A DNA stretch of 64,000 nucleotides from an uncultured Bacteroidales bacterium (GTDB lineage Bacteria > Bacteroidota > Bacteroidia > Bacteroidales > UBA932): NCBI GenBank assembly GCA_946405435.1, contig CAMJHF010000002.1, positions 1 to 64,000 of the forward strand, given 5' to 3'. Below, piece by piece: positions 20,343 through 29,824 of this stretch; positions within the stretch are counted from its first letter, which is position 1; each line of letters starts with the position of its first letter. The notes under the pieces are model-generated. The model was not told where the DNA came from, did no database searches, and worked only from the letters and a program-made list of their open reading frames with translations. Made by a program: the position numbers and the translations under genes.

Positions 20343-22347
20343 GGTACTGCTGCCGCTTCTGGTAATTGTGGCGATAATCACCGTCCTGGCCCCCAGGTCG
20401 GCACGCTTCAACTACGATTACAAGAAGGGCGGTGTGTGGGAGTATGAAACGCTGTTCGCTCCGTTCGATTTTCCTATACTGAAGACCAGCGAGCAGATCC
20501 AGGCAGAGGTAGACAAGGCGTCGGATGTCTATGTTCCGTACTACAATTACCTCGAGGATGTAACCAGGACCAGCCTCAAGAAGGCCTCCGTCATGTATCT
20601 TGACGGCGCCGGGCAGGCTGTAACGGCCGCCCTTGAGGCGATTCTCGGCAGGGGAGTCGTGGCCGATGACGACATCCCTGTGGATACCGATGTGATATAT
20701 ATCCATCGGAACAAGCGTGCCGTCAAGGTGCCAGCAGACAGGATTCTGGGCCTCTCGGCAGCCAGGGTAAGGCTTCTTGCAGACGTCCAGGCGGCTGTGG
20801 ACAGTCTGGCCGTGGATTCTCTGCTCAAGGCCAATTCCGTATACAATCTGGTGATTCCCAATCTGGTCTATGACGCCCAGACCACCAATGCCGTAGGAGC
20901 TGATGCAGCTTCCAGGATTTCACCTACACGCGGCAACGTATCTGCCGGCCAGCTGATAGTTTCCAACGGCGAAATCATCACCGCGGACATCGCCCAGATT
21001 CTCGACTCCTACAAGAAAGAGTATGAAACCTCTGTCGGCACCACCCGTCCTGTGTATGTGGAAGTGCTTGGCAACCTGTTTGTCGCGATTCTGCTGGTTT
21101 CTCTCCTGCTGGCTGTAATATACTTTGGAAACCCGGCCATCTTCGAGGATACCCGCTACTATTACATCCTTTTCGTGTTTACTCTGGCGGCAGTGGCCAT
21201 AGTAACCGTTTCCCGCTTTGACTCTTACTGGCTGTATCTGTCTCCGCTCACCCTTGCGGCCCTGTATCTGCAGGCATTCATGCGCGGAAGGGTGATAATC
21301 CCGGTGTATTTTGTGTCGCTCCTGCCCCTGCTGGTATATGCAGACCACGGAGCTCCGCTGTTCATCATTTTCCTTGTCGGCGGTATAGTGTCGGTCAGTG
21401 CTTTCCCTTTGCTGGGCAAGGGATGGAAGCAGTTCCTTCTCGCGCTGCTGAACTTTGCAGCCATGGCCCTGACCTATTTCGCATTGCGCCTTGTGGGAAC
21501 TATGGGAGGCATGGTGTTCCAGGACCTCCTGCGGTTCTTCATCGCATCCATGGCGGCGGTTGCCCTTTATCCTCTCATCTATCTTTTCGAGAAGATATTC
21601 AACCTTGTATCCAACTCAAGGCTGTCGGAGCTTGCTGATACCTCGGCCAAACTGCTTCGGGAACTCGAGCAGAAGGCGCCTGGCACTTTCCAGCACTCCC
21701 TGCAGGTCATGAACATGGCGGATGCGGTCGCCCGCGCGATAGATGCCAACCCTCTGCTGCTCCGCGTCGGCGCCCTGTATCACGACATAGGCAAGATGAA
21801 CAACCCCCTGTGCTTCGTCGAGAATGAATCGCTGCTCAACAAGACCGAAGACCAGAAGTATCACACCGGCCTTTCGCCCCAGCAGAGCGCGGAGGACATC
21901 ATAAGGCACGTTTCCGACGGGGTTGAACTGGCGCGCAAGCACCACCTCCCCGACGTTGTCATAGACTTTATCAAGACTCATCACGGCAACACCGTAACCG
22001 GCTATTTCTGGAGCAAGTACCTCTCCCATAAAGGTGATCCGGAAAATATCAAGTACTTCACTTATCCCGGTCCAGCCCCTACCACCAAGGAGCAGATAAT
22101 ATTGATGCTCTGCGACAGCATAGAAGCGGCATCCCGTACGCTGACCGACTACACCCCCCAGGCATTTTCCGCCTTCGTAGAGAAGATTGTGCAGGGCAAG
22201 ATGGACCAGGGGCAGTTCAACAGCGCGGATATATCCATAAAGGAACTGAACGATATAAAAGAGGCCATCAAGTCTTATCTGGCCCAGATGCATCACGGCA
22301 GGGTAGAGTACCCGGCCACCCGCAAGAAATTTTTAAAACTTAAATAA
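20317..22347 (+). CDS. PgpH-like 7TM-HD domain protein (probable c-di-AMP phosphodiesterase)
   Basis: This 676-residue protein starts at GTG 20317 inside the preceding gene. After an N-terminal membrane helix it has a large extracytoplasmic region (about residues 35-245), a block of roughly seven membrane helices (about 250-430), and a cytoplasmic HD domain with QHSLQVMNMAD, ALYHDIGKM and IKTHHGN. This order is that of the 7TMR-HDED/HD family, whose member PgpH degrades c-di-AMP. It may therefore tie envelope signals to osmotic or cell-wall control. Its stop is two bases before the trigger factor start. Confidence 0.87.
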   Translation: MKPTVRSSRVLLPLLVIVAIITVLAPRSARFNYDYKKGGVWEYETLFAPFDFPILKTSEQIQAEVDKASDVYVPYYNYLEDVTRTSLKKASVMYLDGAGQAVTAALEAILGRGVVADDDIPVDTDVIYIHRNKRAVKVPADRILGLSAARVRLLADVQAAVDSLAVDSLLKANSVYNLVIPNLVYDAQTTNAVGADAASRISPTRGNVSAGQLIVSNGEIITADIAQILDSYKKEYETSVGTTRPVYVEVLGNLFVAILLVSLLLAVIYFGNPAIFEDTRYYYILFVFTLAAVAIVTVSRFDSYWLYLSPLTLAALYLQAFMRGRVIIPVYFVSLLPLLVYADHGAPLFIIFLVGGIVSVSAFPLLGKGWKQFLLALLNFAAMALTYFALRLVGTMGGMVFQDLLRFFIASMAAVALYPLIYLFEKIFNLVSNSRLSELADTSAKLLRELEQKAPGTFQHSLQVMNMADAVARAIDANPLLLRVGALYHDIGKMNNPLCFVENESLLNKTEDQKYHTGLSPQQSAEDIIRHVSDGVELARKHHLPDVVIDFIKTHHGNTVTGYFWSKYLSHKGDPENIKYFTYPGPAPTTKEQIILMLCDSIEAASRTLTDYTPQAFSAFVEKIVQGKMDQGQFNSADISIKELNDIKEAIKSYLAQMHHGRVEYPATRKKFLKLK

Positions 22348-22348
22348 C

Positions 22349-23341
22349 ATGAACATTACAAAGAAACAAATCGACGATCTGAATCTTGAGCTCACCCTTG
22401 AGATTGCACCTGAAGACTATGCGGAAGAAGTGAGGAAAAAGCTTGCGGAGCGCAGGCGCAATGCGGAATTCAAAGGATTCCGCAAGGGTATGGTTCCGGC
22501 ATCCCTCATCAAGAGGGTTTACGGCGAGCAGGCTCTTGCCGACTCTGTCAACGATGTTATCGGTACATCTCTGGACAAATATATCAATGAAAACAACCTT
22601 CACCTTCTGGGCGAGCCTCTCGGCAGCGAAAACCAGCCCGAGATCGAGTGGGCGGACGGCAACAGCTTCACTTTCGTGTTCGACGCCGCGCTCTCTCCCG
22701 AGGTGACGGTGGCTGTCGAGGCATCCGACACGGTGAACAAGTATTCTATCACTTCCACCGCCAAGGAAAAAACCACCATGATCGACAACCTTAAGAAATA
22801 CCGCGAGGACAGCAAGCAGGAGCCTCTGAGCGACGAGGAGATGGAAAAGACCGTTACCGAGCGCCTGAAGGAGGAACACCGCCAGGAGGCCGAGTGGAGG
22901 CTGAGCAAGGATATCCGCGACTTCTATGTGGCCAAGGCCGGACTGGTCCTGCCCGAGGCCTTCCTCAAGAGGTGGCTCCTGGCTGCCAATCAGGGAAAGA
23001 TCACCGCTGAAGACGTGGAAAAGGATTTCCCCGGCTTCATCGAGGACTTCAAGTGGCAGCTCGTGCGCGGCAAGTTCATGAAGGACTTCGGCTTTGACAT
23101 TACCCACGACGACCTTTATGAGGCTGCCAAGGCATACGTAACCTACCAGTACGCCATGTACGGAATCGGCAACGTGCCCGAAGATATGATCACCGAGGCA
23201 GTTTCCAACGTGATGAAGGACCGCCGCCAGCTCGAGCGCCTCTCCGAGCAGGTCGAGGACCGCAAGGTGCTGGAGAAAATCAAAGAGACCATCACCATCA
23301 AGGACAAGAAGATCAGTTCCGAAAAATTCCGCGAGCTTTAA
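22349..23341 (+). CDS. tig: Trigger factor, short form without recognisable PPIase domain
   Basis: The 330-residue protein has the trigger-factor ribosome-binding domain with GFRKGMVP at 43-50 and an N-terminal fold of about 110 residues. It then passes through a charged linker (EKTTMIDNLKKY) into a helical C-terminal chaperone region. Usual trigger factors are about 430-450 residues and contain a central FKBP domain, which I cannot see. It should still bind nascent chains at the exit tunnel. A hairpin at 23361-23394 follows the stop. Confidence 0.82.
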   Translation: MNITKKQIDDLNLELTLEIAPEDYAEEVRKKLAERRRNAEFKGFRKGMVPASLIKRVYGEQALADSVNDVIGTSLDKYINENNLHLLGEPLGSENQPEIEWADGNSFTFVFDAALSPEVTVAVEASDTVNKYSITSTAKEKTTMIDNLKKYREDSKQEPLSDEEMEKTVTERLKEEHRQEAEWRLSKDIRDFYVAKAGLVLPEAFLKRWLLAANQGKITAEDVEKDFPGFIEDFKWQLVRGKFMKDFGFDITHDDLYEAAKAYVTYQYAMYGIGNVPEDMITEAVSNVMKDRRQLERLSEQVEDRKVLEKIKETITIKDKKISSEKFREL

Positions 23342-23360
23342 AGTATGACTCGTTAATAAG

Positions 23361-23394
23361 CAAACAGGCTGGCCCTCGGGCCAGCCTGTTTTGC
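23361..23394. terminator. Bidirectional terminator hairpin between convergent operons
   Basis: AACAGGCTGGCCC (23363-23375) and GGGCCAGCCTGTT (23378-23390) form a 13-bp perfect stem. Short T and A runs flank it. It separates the trigger factor operon from the oppositely oriented lipoprotein operon, and can serve both. Confidence 0.85.
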
Positions 23395-23411
23395 TATGCG
23401 GGATATGCTGC

Positions 23412-26400
23412 TTAGAAGTTGAATTCCACGAGCATGGGTCTGTGGTCGCTGGGGACGTTCATGTCCGATACTGCCCCGGTGCTCTTGGTCTTGGTCCACT
23501 TGTCGTTGACATTGAACGCGCGGACTACCTTGCTGCTCATGGCAGGGGAGACATACATGTAGTCGCGACGGTCGGTATTGCCGTAGGTGCTGGCTACGAA
23601 GTCCACTCCTGCCCTGTAGGCAATGCTCATGACGTCCTTGAGATTTGTCTTGTCCAGGACGACGTTCTGGCATTTGTATTTGGCCGCGGTGGGAGATCCA
23701 TTCTTGTCTATAACGGGGATGTCAAGCCTGGAAGGGGAGTTGAAATCACCTACCAGTATCCAGTTGGTGGTGGAGCTGTAAGAGGAGTTGTTGATGGTCT
23801 GGGAGATAATGTAGTCCATCTCGAACTCGCGGTATTCGGCTCCGCCCGAGCTGCCGGAAGTCTGGCCGTAGTCGTAGGCGAAAGGCCACATGTGGCCGGT
23901 CACGATGTCGATGGTCTTGCCGTTTACCGTGACCCGGAACATTCCTGCTCCGCGGCTTATGGGCCTGGTGGTATTTGTATAAGTGATTTTCTTGATGGTG
24001 CTGATGGGATACTTCGAGGTAACCACCTGCGGGAATATGTAATTGGTGCTGCCTATTATACCGCCGACAGCCGTATTGCTGTGTCCGTATCTGGCGGCAA
24101 GCTCGCCCCATCCGTCGGGCAGATACCTGGCGGAACCAACGTACGAGCTGCTGTTGTTCTTGAATACCGAAGCAGCCTCGCACCAGATGCAGATGTCGGG
24201 GTCGTACCTCTTGACGAATTCCACGAATGTGTTGTAGTTGTTGTGCTGGTCGGCCCACATGCCGTAGTCGATGTTCCAGTACAGTACCCTCAGGTTGCCC
24301 TTCTTGCCGTCGGTGCCGGGGATGAGGTTGACCTTGATTTCGTCCAGGTAGAAGCCGTGGGTGATGCTGGAGTTTGTGGAGTTGCCTGCGATGTAGAGGC
24401 TGGAGGCGTCGGTAAGGTTCTCGGCGGTAATCTCGCAGGTATGCCATTCTTTCTTGGATGCCAGTGATGCGGGAATGGTGACGCTGCTGTGGTTCAGTAC
24501 GCCGCGGCCGTTGATGGCGTTGTAGTCCACAGTGGCGTCGGCGGTCTTGCCGTCAATCTTGAAAGAGGTTATCTTGCCGCCGTAGACGAGCTGGGCGAGC
24601 AGGTCGTCCTCGCAGCCGTCGCGAAGGCAGAACTTGAAGGAGATGACCGCGTCGGTGAAAGTCTTGATGCCGCTGAAGGCAGGAGTCTGCACTACGCCGC
24701 GGTTCACCAGCATGCCGACGGCGATTGCTCCGTGGTATTCCTGACAGCGGTAGAGGTACTTCCAGTCAGCCAGGTTGCGGCTGTTTACGTAGCTAAGGGG
24801 TACCTGATGAGAAGAACCTACCGTGTAGGTCTTGACGTCGTTCCAGGTGTTGGTCTGGATAAAACTGGACCCGGGGTAGTCGTACGTGACTTTGGTGAAG
24901 GCGTTTGCATAGCCGTCGCGGTCCTTGCCGTCGGTGATTCCGGGCATGGTGGAGTCGGGGGCGTATCCTAAGGACCCTTCTCCTCCCATGATGTCGCCGC
25001 CCCAGACGAAGTTGTCGAAGCCCTCGTAGAACAGCAGGGAGCTGTCGGGAGAGTAACTTACAGTCGTCTCATAGGTCTGTCCGGCCTCTATGACGCCGGG
25101 GTAGACGACGGTCTGCACCATTTTGTGCTCCGAGTCGCAGACGGTGATCTCCAGACCTCCGGAATAATCGCCGGGGGCTATGAGCACGGGAACGGTCGCC
25201 GGCATGGAGACGAAGCTTCCCTTGTTGGTGCAGTTCACTACGGTCCAGTCGAGGCTTTCGTTAAGATTGAGAGCACTTCCGGAGACTGACGCCTTGCCGC
25301 TCAGGGCCTTGCCGCCAAGGGAACGTACCTTTACGGAAGATGCGGAGGCGCTGCCGTTGAGCTTCACGTTGATGAGGGCCACGGCATCCGAGAAAGTAAG
25401 TATGTTGCCGGTCTCGGGGCTGTAGGATGCGTAGCGGGGGTAGCCGGCGAAGTCCTGGACCGTGCTGCTCCAGAACTGGGAGTAGGGCACTACGAGGTCG
25501 GTGAGGGCGTTGGCGCCATACCACATGGGAGAGTTGGCATTGTAAATGGCAGCGTCGTATTTCTTGTCGGCGCTTTCCGCGACTTCTATGTAGAAGCGGC
25601 CTGCGGCGTTGGTCTTAACTACGCAGATACGGCCGTTCATGGACACGGACCAGTCTTTGACTGTGCCGTCCTGCAGGCCGAGGTTGCTGCGCAGGTTTCC
25701 GTCAAGCTCAAGGTAGAAACGAACCTTGCCGTTGGATGCGATAATGGAATTGAGTCCTTCCAGCACTCCGAAGGTGCCTCTCTTGATGGTGCGTGCCTTG
25801 GATGATACCAGTTCGGAATCGGGAACTCCGTTGTTGTGCTTAAGGGTGATGTCGATGCCCTTCGTGAGCTCTACAGGCAGCAGGACAGCATAGTAAAAAG
25901 TCCCTTGCTGGAATCCGCCTTCCGGAGCGGTGAGCACGATTTCTTTCTGCCCTTCGCTCACCGACTGGAGTGTCGGCACGCCGCCACCGATAGTAAATGA
26001 TGCGGTACCTGCTATATTCTCACCGTTGTTGCCCTTTATGACAACCTCGCTGATGCCCTCTTCGGAAACTGCGAACTTGATGCCTCCTGCCGTGTTGTAG
26101 AACTTCATGGTAAGAGACTCGGACTGTGCGATGGTGGGGAAAGCCTTGGAGTCGAAACTGCCCGCTACGGCCGTCTGAGATGCAGGAACGGTGAGCGTGA
26201 CGGCTCCGCTTGCATCTACGGAAGGATTGCATTCGGCTGGATATACGGCATAATAAGTCGATGCCTGGGAAATCTCTCCGGTGAAGGTTGCGGTTTTGCT
26301 GGCTTCGGTTTCCCGGGAGGTGAAAACGGCACCTGAAGATCCGGCCCCGGCGAACACGGTTATTTTGTCGCCGACACTCCACCATACGCTTTTGCCGTCG

Positions 26401-26564
26401 GGCTGGACGGCCGAACGTGTGGCGGGGTCGAGGCTTTCGCGCTCTGCAATGATTGTTGAGCCTGCGGGGGAGGGGATTGAGGGCTCCGCTTCTTTTTCTG
26501 CCGTGCAGGATGCTGCAATCAAGGATGCGATTGCAATCACGTATGCAATGTTGCTCTTTTTCAT
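23412..26564 (-). CDS. Surface lipoprotein: fimbrillin-like N-terminus plus C-terminal EEP-fold domain
   Basis: The 1050-residue protein starts at ATG 26564, followed by a lipobox SLIAASC. The N-terminal region resembles the fimbrillin-like module shared by several proteins here (a SVGDKITVF segment, then YYAVYPAE). The last ~270 residues are an endonuclease/exonuclease/phosphatase domain with LRVLYWNIDYGMW, CIWCEAAS, LVGDFNSPSRLD and a final SDHRPMLVEF. That domain hydrolyses phosphodiesters in nucleases, sphingomyelinases and inositol phosphatases; the metal-site Glu, Asp and His residues appear present. The middle region probably holds beta-sandwich domains. It is the last gene of the SusCD operon and has a small ORF ten bases upstream. 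Confidence 0.75.
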   Translation of the reverse strand: MKKSNIAYVIAIASLIAASCTAEKEAEPSIPSPAGSTIIAERESLDPATRSAVQPDGKSVWWSVGDKITVFAGAGSSGAVFTSRETEASKTATFTGEISQASTYYAVYPAECNPSVDASGAVTLTVPASQTAVAGSFDSKAFPTIAQSESLTMKFYNTAGGIKFAVSEEGISEVVIKGNNGENIAGTASFTIGGGVPTLQSVSEGQKEIVLTAPEGGFQQGTFYYAVLLPVELTKGIDITLKHNNGVPDSELVSSKARTIKRGTFGVLEGLNSIIASNGKVRFYLELDGNLRSNLGLQDGTVKDWSVSMNGRICVVKTNAAGRFYIEVAESADKKYDAAIYNANSPMWYGANALTDLVVPYSQFWSSTVQDFAGYPRYASYSPETGNILTFSDAVALINVKLNGSASASSVKVRSLGGKALSGKASVSGSALNLNESLDWTVVNCTNKGSFVSMPATVPVLIAPGDYSGGLEITVCDSEHKMVQTVVYPGVIEAGQTYETTVSYSPDSSLLFYEGFDNFVWGGDIMGGEGSLGYAPDSTMPGITDGKDRDGYANAFTKVTYDYPGSSFIQTNTWNDVKTYTVGSSHQVPLSYVNSRNLADWKYLYRCQEYHGAIAVGMLVNRGVVQTPAFSGIKTFTDAVISFKFCLRDGCEDDLLAQLVYGGKITSFKIDGKTADATVDYNAINGRGVLNHSSVTIPASLASKKEWHTCEITAENLTDASSLYIAGNSTNSSITHGFYLDEIKVNLIPGTDGKKGNLRVLYWNIDYGMWADQHNNYNTFVEFVKRYDPDICIWCEAASVFKNNSSSYVGSARYLPDGWGELAARYGHSNTAVGGIIGSTNYIFPQVVTSKYPISTIKKITYTNTTRPISRGAGMFRVTVNGKTIDIVTGHMWPFAYDYGQTSGSSGGAEYREFEMDYIISQTINNSSYSSTTNWILVGDFNSPSRLDIPVIDKNGSPTAAKYKCQNVVLDKTNLKDVMSIAYRAGVDFVASTYGNTDRRDYMYVSPAMSSKVVRAFNVNDKWTKTKSTGAVSDMNVPSDHRPMLVEFNF

Positions 26565-26574
26565 CTGTCGAAAT

Positions 26575-26694
26575 TTAAAAATCCCAGTTTTCATCCACAA
26601 TATCTTCTGAGTCTCCGTCTGTGACGAGACTTTGGCAAAGCAGGACGGGGACGTATGCGTCTTCACTTGTTTCCGGACGTTTGTAGTCCTTCAT
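26575..26694 (-). CDS. Small acidic ORF preceding a fimbrillin-like lipoprotein (family member A)
   Basis: This 39-residue ORF begins MKDYKRPE and ends DENWDF. It has a basic start with Tyr and Pro, a hydrophobic middle and a strongly acidic C-terminus with a Trp. Three similar ORFs occur at 29699, 43261 and 47221, each just upstream of a lipoprotein gene. A longer form from ATG 26709 is possible. No signal peptide is evident. The function is unknown; it could be a leader peptide or a partner of the downstream lipoprotein. Confidence 0.55.
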   Translation of the reverse strand: MKDYKRPETSEDAYVPVLLCQSLVTDGDSEDIVDENWDF

Positions 26695-26771
26695 GATAGG
26701 TTTTGTCATATCTAAACTATATGTTTTTACTGGGGACAGGACCCGCGGTCGGGCGGGACCTGCCAAAATGC

Positions 26772-27725
26772 TTACAGCTTGAGCCGTACCAGCGCCGGGT
26801 AGTGGTCCGAAGGGTGGCAGAAGTTCCTGAATTTGCCGTCACGCTCTGAAGCGGGGAATCCCTCGTACAGATAATCGGCGGACCTGACTTTCTTCAGCAG
26901 GGCCGGAGTGACGTAAACCATGTCTATCCGGCGGCCCGACTGAGTGCTTTTGCAGAACTCTCCTTTGTGGAAATGCTCTATGAGATCGATGTAGGGAGTA
27001 TTGCTCCTGATATAGTCATGCACCAGGAATGCCGGGTCGGAAAGATCCAGGCCGTAGTGGAAATTGTCTGCGGAAGAAATGGCGTTGAAGTCTCCTGCCA
27101 TGAGCCAGAGCTGCCTGCCGGCATCCGCAACGGAGCCGATGGTCTGCTCGCAGATGTACTGCATCTCCGTGGCGCGGAAATAGTCTCCGCCGTGCGCCGC
27201 TGCGCTTGCCTTCTGGTCTTCAGCCCCGTAGGCATATTTGAAGGGATAGGTGTGCAGCGTGACAATGTTTAGCTCTTTCCCGCACCCAAGGTCGACCGCC
27301 GCCCAGCCTGCTCCGTGCACCACCACGATATCTTCGCCGTTACCGTTGACGCGCCGGACGATCCGCAGCGGATACTTGGATGTGATTACCTGGGGGAAGG
27401 TATCCCTCTTGCCGCAGATAAGCGTGTATCTGTGCCCGTAGCGCCCGGCCAGGATGTCCCAGTTCCAGGGAAGGTACTGGTCTTCCGGCATCCGCATTTT
27501 CTTGTCCGAATTGCTGACGTAGCGGGACTCTGCTTCGGCCCAGATACAGATATCGGGATCGATGTCTTTTACGAACCTTACAAAATTGTCGTACCCGTTC
27601 TCCTGGTCATCCCACATGCCGTTCTGGATGTTCCAGTAGAGGATTGTCAGATCCTTCCCCCCTGCGCTCAGGCAGGAGAGAAGAATGCAGACAATCAGCG
27701 GGTAAATGTATTTTGCAATGCGCAT
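26772..27725 (-). CDS. Endonuclease/exonuclease/phosphatase-family secreted protein
   Basis: This 317-residue protein is a single EEP-fold domain behind a lipoprotein-like signal (VCILLSC, Cys18). Motifs in order are LTILYWNIQNGMW, ICIWAEAES, the catalytic-loop MAGDFNA, RRIDMVYV and the final His motif HPSDHYPALV. It is similar throughout to the C-terminal domain of the 23412-26564 protein, so the operon carries two phosphodiesterase-like enzymes. The substrate could be a glycan phosphate, a lipid headgroup or nucleic acid; context favours the first. It starts two bases after the stop of the upstream gene. Confidence 0.82.
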   Translation of the reverse strand: MRIAKYIYPLIVCILLSCLSAGGKDLTILYWNIQNGMWDDQENGYDNFVRFVKDIDPDICIWAEAESRYVSNSDKKMRMPEDQYLPWNWDILAGRYGHRYTLICGKRDTFPQVITSKYPLRIVRRVNGNGEDIVVVHGAGWAAVDLGCGKELNIVTLHTYPFKYAYGAEDQKASAAAHGGDYFRATEMQYICEQTIGSVADAGRQLWLMAGDFNAISSADNFHYGLDLSDPAFLVHDYIRSNTPYIDLIEHFHKGEFCKSTQSGRRIDMVYVTPALLKKVRSADYLYEGFPASERDGKFRNFCHPSDHYPALVRLKL

Positions 27726-27727
27726 GA

Positions 27728-29686
27728 TTACGGAGCGACGTATGTGAGACCGGAGATCTTGTCCTGGAATCCTTCACCGACAGGGCCGATGTAATCCATG
27801 AAATTGGAAGCATCGACAGCAAACGTATCGCCGCCATAGACTCCGAGCGTGCCGCTGACGGTCACACCGGTTATGTGGTCGAAGCGTACGAGGTTGCCAC
27901 CGATAAGGCCGGAATACCTCGGTGTCTTGTTGTTGCCGCTGATGATGACGCCATGATTGGCTCCGCCTTCTATGAAGGTGGTTACCTTGTCCAGAAGGGC
28001 GACGAGTCCGCCTGTGGTGGCACTGGCGTCGGTGGTGGTGAGACTGCCGTAGTTGACGCAGTCGACCAGCCCGGCATTCTCACCGGCATAGCTGAGGACA
28101 TTGCCTATACGTGCGTTCACAAATCCATTGGTCTGGTCGGCGTAGTTGGTGCAACGCTCGAGCTTGGTATTGCAGAAAGCGGTACCGAGTATGCCGCTCA
28201 CGCGACCGGCATCCAGCTTGATCTCTCCGCGGAATGTACAGTCTTTTATGGAGTTGGTAGCAGAACCGCCGGCGTCCGTCGTGGAGTAACCGGCCATGCC
28301 GCCGAACATTACGCACGTCGCACCGCTCTTGGTGTTCTTGCCGCTGTTTCCGGATACCGAAAGGGTGACCTCGCATTTCTCTATTGTCGAAGGACCGTTT
28401 TCTGTGTTGCCGCAGATATATCCGGCGATGCCTCCCAGAGCGAAGCGCTGGTTGTCTTTCTTGTTTCCGGTAGTGGCTAAGCTGCCGCTGACCGTGACGT
28501 TGCTTACAGTGGAGCATATCATCGTACCCGCCACCACTCCGGCGTCAGCCTTGGCCTCAGCGCTGATGGTTATGTCGCAGTTGACCGCAAGGTCTTTTAC
28601 TGTCGCCATAGAGAGCACACCGAAGAGTCCCCAGGTGTTGTTGTCCTTGACGGACACCATCGGCTTGAAGTTCTTGATGGTGTGTCCGCCGCCGTTGAAA
28701 ACGCCGGTAAATACGGCGCCCACGGGGGCACTGCTGTTAGCTCCGTTGGCAACCTTCTCTTCGGGATAGCCGATGGGAGTCCACTCGGAGAAGGAAGACA
28801 TGTCGATATCGGCCATCAGGGCGATCTCGCCGGCTTCGTTCTGCCACTGCGAGAGGTCTTCTGCGCCGCTGTTCACGGCCTCGGCAAAGGCTTTGAGATC
28901 ATCTGCTGTGAAGATGCCCTTGGGCGCAGCTGCCGTGATGTTGACAGCAGGCATGCTTCTTAGCTCGCCCCTTGCGAGGGTACGAGCGTTCGTGCCCTTG
29001 GTCACGGTGACGTCGCCCGTAGTCTTGAATTCAACCTGGAATCCGCTGGCATAGGTGCCTGCAGGAACCGGAATGTAGACGTCGACAGGGGCAGCGCCCA
29101 GGGCGACACTCCCGCAGTCGACGGTGATTGTTTTGTATGTGCCGTCCAGGCCGCCGATCAGTTCGGGGCCGCTGAAGTCTATTGCAAACGGGCCGCAAAT
29201 CTGCTCGCCGGCGTTGCCCTTGAGGGTGATGGAGCTGAGCGTGACGCCCTCCTCGCCCGTGACGGGTATTTTCAGAACAGCTGTGATGGGGGAGAACTGG
29301 AGTGACGTCCCCGACTCGGAATAAGCCGCAAGAGGAACCGCAGTGCAATCTTCCAGGGCGAAGTTATCGCTCAGGGATACGATTTCATCGTCGTACCGTA
29401 TCTGCTGGGGATAAACGGCGCTGTATGGAGCCGTAAGTTCGCCTTGGATGGTGAAGGTTGCATTGGTGCCTCCTTGCGTTAAACTGCTTGAGGCCACGCC
29501 GTTGACTGATATGGCGTCTCCTTCTGCCCAGCTGACTTTGACTCCGTCGATTGCGGTCTTGGTAAGAGGGGAGAGGGTAACCTCGAAAGTGACGGCCTTT
29601 CCGGCTTCGGGAACGGCGGATTCCTTGGTACAGCTCACCGAGAGCAGGGCAGCGCATGCGGCTGCGGCAAAAAATAACTTTTTCAT
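27728..29686 (-). CDS. Surface lipoprotein with fimbrillin-like module and right-handed beta-helix repeats
   Basis: This 652-residue lipoprotein has a signal peptide ending LLSVSC. The N-terminal module contains TKTAIDGVKVSWAEGDAI and SAVYPQQI. Then comes a DIDMSSFSEWTPIG / FNGGGHTIKNF linker, and from about residue 330 a run of GLUG-like beta-helix turns (GGIAGYI, GGMAGYS, VSGILGTA, GGLVALL). There is no enzymatic domain, so a binding or adhesive role at the surface is likely. It sits 12 bases after small ORF B. Confidence 0.75.
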   Translation of the reverse strand: MKKLFFAAAACAALLSVSCTKESAVPEAGKAVTFEVTLSPLTKTAIDGVKVSWAEGDAISVNGVASSSLTQGGTNATFTIQGELTAPYSAVYPQQIRYDDEIVSLSDNFALEDCTAVPLAAYSESGTSLQFSPITAVLKIPVTGEEGVTLSSITLKGNAGEQICGPFAIDFSGPELIGGLDGTYKTITVDCGSVALGAAPVDVYIPVPAGTYASGFQVEFKTTGDVTVTKGTNARTLARGELRSMPAVNITAAAPKGIFTADDLKAFAEAVNSGAEDLSQWQNEAGEIALMADIDMSSFSEWTPIGYPEEKVANGANSSAPVGAVFTGVFNGGGHTIKNFKPMVSVKDNNTWGLFGVLSMATVKDLAVNCDITISAEAKADAGVVAGTMICSTVSNVTVSGSLATTGNKKDNQRFALGGIAGYICGNTENGPSTIEKCEVTLSVSGNSGKNTKSGATCVMFGGMAGYSTTDAGGSATNSIKDCTFRGEIKLDAGRVSGILGTAFCNTKLERCTNYADQTNGFVNARIGNVLSYAGENAGLVDCVNYGSLTTTDASATTGGLVALLDKVTTFIEGGANHGVIISGNNKTPRYSGLIGGNLVRFDHITGVTVSGTLGVYGGDTFAVDASNFMDYIGPVGEGFQDKISGLTYVAP

Positions 29687-29698
29687 TGCTTTCAGTGA

Positions 29699-29821
29699 TT
29701 AATAGTCCCAGGTATCATCTACCATTTCGAAATCTTCGATTTGGCCGGAAACATCCAGGAGACGTAACTCCGGAGTGAATTCTCCGGAGTACATCTCTGG
29801 TGTGCGATACTGCTTCCTCAT
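29699..29821 (-). CDS. Small acidic ORF preceding a fimbrillin-like lipoprotein (family member B)
   Basis: This 40-residue ORF starts MRKQYRTPE and ends VDDTWDY. It lies three bases after the stop of the 29825-31429 gene and 12 bases before the start of the lipoprotein gene, so it is part of the operon transcript. Its layout matches the ORFs at 26575, 43261 and 47221. No domain is recognised. Confidence 0.6.
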   Translation of the reverse strand: MRKQYRTPEMYSGEFTPELRLLDVSGQIEDFEMVDDTWDY

Positions 29822-29824
29822 ATA

